A stretch of DNA of 64,000 nucleotides from Aralia elata (taxonomy: Eukaryota; Streptophyta; Magnoliopsida; Apiales; Araliaceae), in contig CM068388.1 in assembly GCA_034770075.1 (NCBI GenBank), positions 71,020,709 through 71,084,708 of the forward strand, read 5' to 3'. Below the pieces are notes generated by a model. It saw nothing but the letters and a program-made list of their open reading frames with translations. It did not search any database and was not told the DNA's origin. Shown piece by piece: positions 58,893 through 64,000 of the stretch. How positions within the stretch are numbered: the stretch's first letter is position 1; each line of letters begins with the position of its first letter. The position numbers were made by a program, and so were the translations under genes.

Positions 58893-60093
58893 CGATGAGA
58901 TAAAAATATGTAACTGCAAGTGCACAGTGTCAAATTGAAGAACTGACAAGTACAGGTCGAACCCACAGAGACTAGATTAATTTTAATGTATCCTTAATAT
59001 CTATTTTAGGCGAATTAGAAATAAATATGATGGAGATGATTAATTAACTAAATAATGCAAATTAAAAATTAATGAAAACTAGTAACGAGAAAAGCTACCT
59101 AGGAATCCGAATCCACTAAGTACTAACATAAATAATAATTTCTTACTTTTCCAATTAATTCCCAAATTATTTTCCCTTCCCTTTAAAAATAATGATTCAT
59201 ATAATTAATATGGGCAAGCATAAGTTATGAAAAATTCACAGATTAATTATAACTTATCAAAACCTCGCAATCAATATAAAAATCATATGCAATTAATGCG
59301 AAGGAAAATATGAAGGCGAAAATAATTAGGCACTAATTTCGGAACGAAAAGAAATTAATTAATATGTAATACCTAGTTTCATCATCATCCTAGATATTAG
59401 AAATTTAGCTAGCCATGAAAATTAAAACCAATAAATTCAAAATTAAAACTACTAATAATAATTGCATGAAATAAGAACAATAATTAAAAAGAGAATTTCT
59501 ATTAAAATAAAAGAAAGTTACAAATATTCCCTGACACTAGTACCACACATGAACGGAATAAGAGGAAAAACAAAGCGCTCAATTGCTAAATAACTCTTCC
59601 TTCTACACCAGCGAAGAACTAAGGAAAAGAAAATAACAAGTGATCCCCTATCTCTAAAACAAGAGACCTATTTATAGGGAAAATAAATTTGTGCCCTAAT
59701 TTAGATTCATTGAACTTGGTCTCTTTTATTTCCTTCTTGATTTCAATCTCTAGATGGTAATCTCTCAAGAGTCCCTTTCCATGTAGGTTTCAACTTTCTA
59801 GTGGCAATCAACTTCTAAAAAGATATCTTCTAGATTGACTTTCCTTTCTCTTGCTGGATTTGACTTGCACACCAAGATTGTTCCACCTCCTTCCTTTTCC
59901 TTGTAGGATTCTTCTTGGATATTTCCTTACATGAATAAGAGCATTAAATATTGCTTGATCACCAAGATTTTAACTTTATTGCAACAAAATATTAAATTCT
60001 ACAAAATAAAATAAAACATATTAAATAAATAAACTAATATAATTAAAAGGACAAAATTAGGGATAATAAAATGTATGAATTATGTTCTTATCA
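58893..60093 (-). repeat. 5' LTR of the young element
   Basis: Same as the LTR at 54,514 but ends ATCTCATCG instead of ATCACATCA on the minus strand. Confidence 0.9.
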
Positions 60094-60324
60094 GCCTTCT
60101 TGACTAGTTCCCAATTCTTGGCTTGGAATACACGATTGTAACATGTTCACGATCTTGGACCCTAACTCCAAAGCCTTCATCCTGGAATCTTCATCCTTCC
60201 AAACTTCTGGAATCAATCCGTTAATCCCCTCCTTGAAGCGTTTAGCCTGAGCTCTCGTCACTTGTCCAATTGGAACTTGCACCGAATTCGCTCCATAGCT
60301 TTCATCCTTCTCCAAACTAGGCAT
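60094..60324 (-). pseudogene. Ty3/gypsy polyprotein C-terminal tail
   Basis: The frame has SVQVPIGQVTRAQAKRFKEG and PEVWKDEDSRMKALELGS. The TRAQAKRFKE block is a common tail motif of plant Ty3/gypsy polyproteins. It reaches into the young element, whose first codon there is TGA, and continues in frame on the other side of the insertion (54,508). The upstream end is cut at about 60,325, where plus-strand gag begins. Confidence 0.6.
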
Positions 60325-60325
60325 G

Positions 60326-60700
60326 CCCTAATCAGGAGACCCTTAAGGACTACCTCACATGTTTCAATGAGGAGTAACAATTAGTTTAGGATCTTAATGA
60401 CTCCATCACCATGCCCAGCTCAACAACAGGATACCGACATGAGTATATATAATTGTAGTCTCTAAAAGCATCTCCTAAAGACTTTCTAAGGAGTCAATGA
60501 TCGAGTCCATAACTTTGCACGTGTCGAAGAGGACTTGGACAATAAAAAGAGGAAGGTTATTAGGAATGAAGAGATAAAAAGGGATACCAACAAGAATGGC
60601 AAGAAGATGAAAACTATAGACATTCGAAAGGTGACATGAGGTACAAGATTGACCAAAAGCGTCAATAAAAGCATCATATACATCATAAGGACATGATCCC
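60326..60700 (+). pseudogene. Ty3/gypsy gag fragment at the right side of the array block
   Basis: Plus-strand frames show NQETLKDYLTCFNEE (the ESLxxYLxRFNEE motif of gag), stops, then in other frames DLNDSITM and FARVEEDLDNKKRKV (the RAxxYIxxEE-like end of the gag domain). Several frame changes. It covers the gag region just after where the left fragment (45,920-46,360) ends. Confidence 0.55.
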
Positions 60701-60782
60701 CAATGATTTCATGCCAAGAAACCTCACACGATTTCTTATTTGAATATATTTATGCACACACTCAAATTGTACATCTAAACAC

Positions 60783-61472
60783 TAGAAATGGCAATGGTGA
60801 AATTCCGAATTTTCAGTGATTTGGAACCACACCAGTCTTAAAAAACTTTGAATCAGAACCGCACTGGTAACGATTCAAGATTTTTCTATACCAAAACCGC
60901 ATCGACTGGTTTATATTTTGAACCACACCGCACTGCACCGCACCGACTTGCACATGTCAAAAATTAATAATATTTTTGACTTAATTTTTATTAAATTAGT
61001 TTAATATTTTTACAACACACTTTATAATAATATTCATAAAAATAGATCAAGAAATATTAACAAGTAATATAATAATATATGTTCAATTAAAATTAAGATA
61101 ACATTGTTATAATTTTAACGTTATTATAGTTTTAATATATTTCAACTACATATAAAATATTCATAAATTAATTTTTGATATGCAAAAGTAAAAAATAAAA
61201 AAAAATGTTTAAGTAACTCTATGATTATATATAGCAATATATAAAAATAATAATACAATGAAGTATAGAGATATTAAAAAATAAACAAGTACATATATAT
61301 CGGTTCAAGGACTGGTGTACTGTCGATTCAGAGGTAAATACCAAAATTGCACTGGTTTAAAAAAATTTGCACCTAACCAACATTGGCGAGGCTAACGATT
61401 CGGATAAAAATTGGCAAGTTTGATGCGGTTCGACCAGTTTCAAATCCGTTTCGGTTTAAATTGTTATCCCTA
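60783..61472. mobile_element. Non-autonomous hAT-type element (690 bp)
   Basis: Flanked by CTAAACAC (60775-60782) and CCAAACAC (61473-61480), an 8-bp target duplication with one change, the hAT signature. Left end TAGAAATGGCAATGG, right end in reverse TAGGGATAACAATTT. Subterminal DNA is full of CCGCACTG/CCGCACCG and CGGTTC words on both sides; the centre is AT-rich. No transposase. Confidence 0.8.
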
Positions 61473-63129
61473 CCAAACACACATCCAAAGATAAAATAAA
61501 AGAAAAGGAAGAGAGAGAAAGTGTTGTAGAAAGAATGGAGAGAAATATTTTATACCATTTACCTTTAGATGTGTCTTTTTTTTTTTAATGTCTTACTCTA
61601 TTATAATAATTTATCTTAAACTAGGGAGAGGATAACTCTCGTACTAGTAGACTAAGCTAGTGTTTAATAAAATTATGCAATAAGAGCTTATTAAAATAGA
61701 TGTTCTATATAAAATAGAGGCTTTTTTTTTTAAAACAGAGTTTAAATGTAATACAGTTGTTTAATAACACATCTTTTTTGTATGTCTGAAAATAATATTT
61801 TACTAATTTGCCCTTATATCAGTTTATAGAAACTTAGGGTGAGGATAAAAATATAATAAATATTAAATAATTAATTTAAATAAAATCACCAACAATATAT
61901 AACTAGTAAAATATTTCGAGTCTAATAAAACATTATAATAATTATGACAATTTTATATAATTACTATAAAAATAATGGTGGTGGATGGTGGTGGTGACGG
62001 TGAGCGATGGTGGTAGTGGTTGGTGGTGAATGATAAAGTGAGTGGTGGTGGTGATGGGTGGTCGATTGTTTTGGGTGGTGGTGGTGATAGTGGTTGTGGG
62101 AGGTGGTGGGTGGTGTAGTAAGAAAAGTGAAGAGAATAATTAAAAATATGAAATTAAGATAGTGGGGGTAAAATAGTAATTAACGAATTGTCTTTTAAAA
62201 GAGTTACCTCAATATCTTTTTTTTTTTTCAAGAGATAAAAGGAGGCTGAAATTTTTTTATCAAACAACATAGCCTCTGCACACCCAAAAAAAAAGGCAAT
62301 AAAAGGCCATCAAATTTGGATGTCTTTGAAAGTACACTTTAGGGGTGTACATATATATGTTCTTCTTATTTTTACCCCCACTCAACACCTCAAAATCCTG
62401 GATATTAGTAAATTCTCTCATTTTTTTGAAGAAACTATTACTCTTTATTATTAGTTCTTAAGTTCCTATAACGGGTAGCAATGAAATTTTATCCAAATTT
62501 TAATCACTAAATGATAGCATTACATAACTTTCTTACTTCACGTGCATGAAAGTAAAACGACTAATATTTTGAACGAAGGGAGTAATAAAGTGGAAGTCCA
62601 AAAAAGAAGTGGCAATTGTAGAAAGTGAATTGCCTATATCAATTTCTCTTAACCTTTTCCTTCTTTTTTTTTATTTTGTGGGGATAATAAATCATAAATT
62701 GTTCAAAATTTGCAATAGACACTACATACTAGTGAGCCCGTTCGGCAACGACTTATTTTAAAATGACTTAAAGTTAAAATTTAAGTAGATTTATAAGTCA
62801 TTTTAAGTTGTAATTTGTAAGTAAAAGTGTTCGGCACCAGTTGGACTTATAAGTCAAAAATTAAGTTAAAATAAGTTGTGAACGTGTTCAACTAATAATA
62901 ACTTATAAGTTAAAATAAAATGTAAATATTACTAAAAAGGACATTAATAAAAAGATACATTGATTCAATATCATATCATAACAATCACCATTTTTTCATT
63001 AGATAAAATACTAAACAAATTTGCAATTGCCTATCAACTACAATCTTATTCTAAGTTAGAGATTCTTAAGGCAATATTATCTCTCATTGCTTGCATAATT
63101 AAACTATTACTAACTGAAGTAGATCCACC
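61473..63129. other. Intergenic region with GGT-rich repeat and MITE-like pieces
   Basis: A GGT/GGTGAT-rich simple repeat lies at about 61,976-62,120 (plus strand G-rich). A block at 62,738-62,925 contains GCCCGTTCGGCAACGACTTA and GTGTTCGGCACCAG with AACTTATAAG-type repeats, typical of hAT-type MITEs. GAACGAAGGGAGTA at about 62,571 looks like a lone Stowaway end. No gene. Confidence 0.5.
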
Positions 63130-64000
63130 CTAGTGTACAACATTGTCATCACCTCCACAAATAACATATTCTCGACGATATACCGCATTCTCAACTATTC
63201 GAAATGCATTGTCTGAACTAGATTTCTTTCTTATGTAGTTGTAGATGGTCATTGATGCAATAACAATATTTCTTTGTGTCTCGATTGAGAAAAACGACAT
63301 ATCACGAAAAAAATAGACCATCTTGCCCTCCACACTCCAAATTAGAGAGGAATGTAAATAGTTAAACTTCTTTTTAATCTTTTTGGTGCACGTACTTCTC
63401 TTGTTCTACCACGACGAAAATCTAGGAGGTACTACCTTATAAATTCTCTTATATAAGGAGTCATATAGCCCTTTGTGTTTGGGTAACCCGCATCGACAAC
63501 ATAATATTTATTTATTAAAAAAAACAAGAAGCTAATTTAAATAGTAAAATATGTTATATAAATTTGAACAAAGAAAATAAAAAAAAATATGAGACCATAC
63601 CACCAGTTGGGTGCGAAAATGTGAGCTCTTTCTCTTATAAGTGCTTGTGTGAATATACGAGTGTCATGAGCACTACCCTCCCATCCAAGCCATACAAATA
63701 TAAAACACATGTTAAAATCATTTACATCCATTATGTTTTGTGTAAGAATGTCTTTTCTCCCAATATATGGAACTTCTTGCCTTTTTGGAAGTTGAGCTTT
63801 TATGTGTATACCATCAATTGATCCAATACAATTCTAATACAATATGGAAAAAGAAAACTTTTATACATGTACAATTAATATCAACTTTAATTAAGAGAAA
63901 AAGAATCAATTATACCTCAAAAATAGAAGATATTGGTCGTTCTGCAGCACATGATATTGTGCTCCATTGCTATAATTGGCATCCGGTCTAATAATGTCTG
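63130..64000 (-). pseudogene. PIF/Harbinger transposase (HARBI1-like nuclease), broken, runs off the right edge
   Basis: DDE-type nuclease family that cuts and moves Harbinger elements. On the minus strand: NCIGSIDGIHI (first catalytic Asp, about 63,814), RKDILTQNIM, FVWLGWEGSAHDTRIF (63,690-63,650), APNWW, a gap, VVDAGYPNTKGYM (second Asp, about 63,493), PYIREFIR-stop-YLLDFR (stop at 63,432-63,434), then RDMSFFSIETQRNIVIASMT and YNYIRKKSSSDNAFRI. The stretch that should carry the third catalytic residue (VIERTFGV-like, about 63,330-63,355) is replaced by SLIWSVEGKM, so the Glu is lost with a small deletion. Stop at 63,130. Confidence 0.85.

Larger units (their letters stand above)
54514..60093 (-). 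mobile_element. Young non-autonomous Athila-type LTR element (5.6 kb)
   Basis: LTRs at 54514-55713 and 58893-60093, primer site next to the right LTR, so the element reads on the minus strand. A perfect 5-bp target duplication GCCTT lies at 54509-54513 and 60094-60098. The two LTRs differ at about 17 of 1,200 positions by my reading, so it is the most recent insertion in the window. The interior encodes only a gag-linker-like ORF; no protease, RT or integrase. Confidence 0.92.

Noticed and set aside
61976..62120. GGT-rich tract as a coding Gly/Val repeat
   Set aside because: Simple repeat with no supporting exon structure or neighbouring coding homology.

Overview
This window is nuclear DNA of a eudicot plant. 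The genes have many introns with ordinary GT-AG borders, the intergenic DNA is AT-rich, and the families seen are plant ones: a plant-type GFAT, a RETICULATA-like plastid protein, DC1 Cys/His-rich repeats, and Athila-type and SIRE-like LTR retrotransposons with tRNA-Asp or tRNA-iMet primer sites. I could not identify the species. No rRNA, tRNA or CRISPR array was recognised.

Left third (1-19,000) is the gene-bearing part. It holds the 3' two-thirds of a glucosamine-fructose-6-phosphate aminotransferase gene (+, seven exons, stop at 7,357), a broken DC1-domain gene (-, 8,600-10,155), and a complete eight-exon RETICULATA-RELATED gene (-, 11,508-18,926). Their introns and flanks carry Stowaway-like MITEs, a LINE relic and small tandem duplications.

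Middle third (19,500-45,400) is nested transposable elements. A 8.8-kb non-autonomous Athila-type element (21,657-30,497, two 1,515-bp LTRs, gag and protease but no RT/RNaseH/integrase) sits inside an older minus-strand Athila-type element. The older element's RNaseH-integrase frame lies at 30,932-32,551 and one of its LTRs at 19,586-20,782. Next come an env-position ORF (32,753-34,301) and a gutted SIRE-like Copia element (about 34,640-41,350) that itself contains a solo LTR and a foldback MITE. Beyond it a V-ATPase subunit d exon is present in two decayed tandem copies (41,466-42,436), followed by nested foldback MITEs (43,248-45,040).

Right third (45,600-64,000): an 8.2-kb tandem array of 11 units (mostly 761 bp, with an A-B-A-B dimer pattern) begins inside a retroviral-type gag and ends in the coding tail of a Ty3/gypsy polyprotein. 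That tail is split by a young non-autonomous LTR element (54,514-60,093, TSD GCCTT, 1.2-kb LTRs about 1.4% different by eye). After it come a gag fragment, a hAT-type element with an 8-bp target duplication, and a decayed PIF/Harbinger transposase running off the right edge.

Only GFAT (hexosamine synthesis) and the RETICULATA-like gene look functional, and nothing suggests they work together. The most unusual object is the tandem array. Its unit junctions look like a join, at a run of G, between the GC-word tail of the polyprotein and the gag DNA flanking the array, so the sequence appears to record how a satellite-like repeat was made from a retrotransposon insertion.
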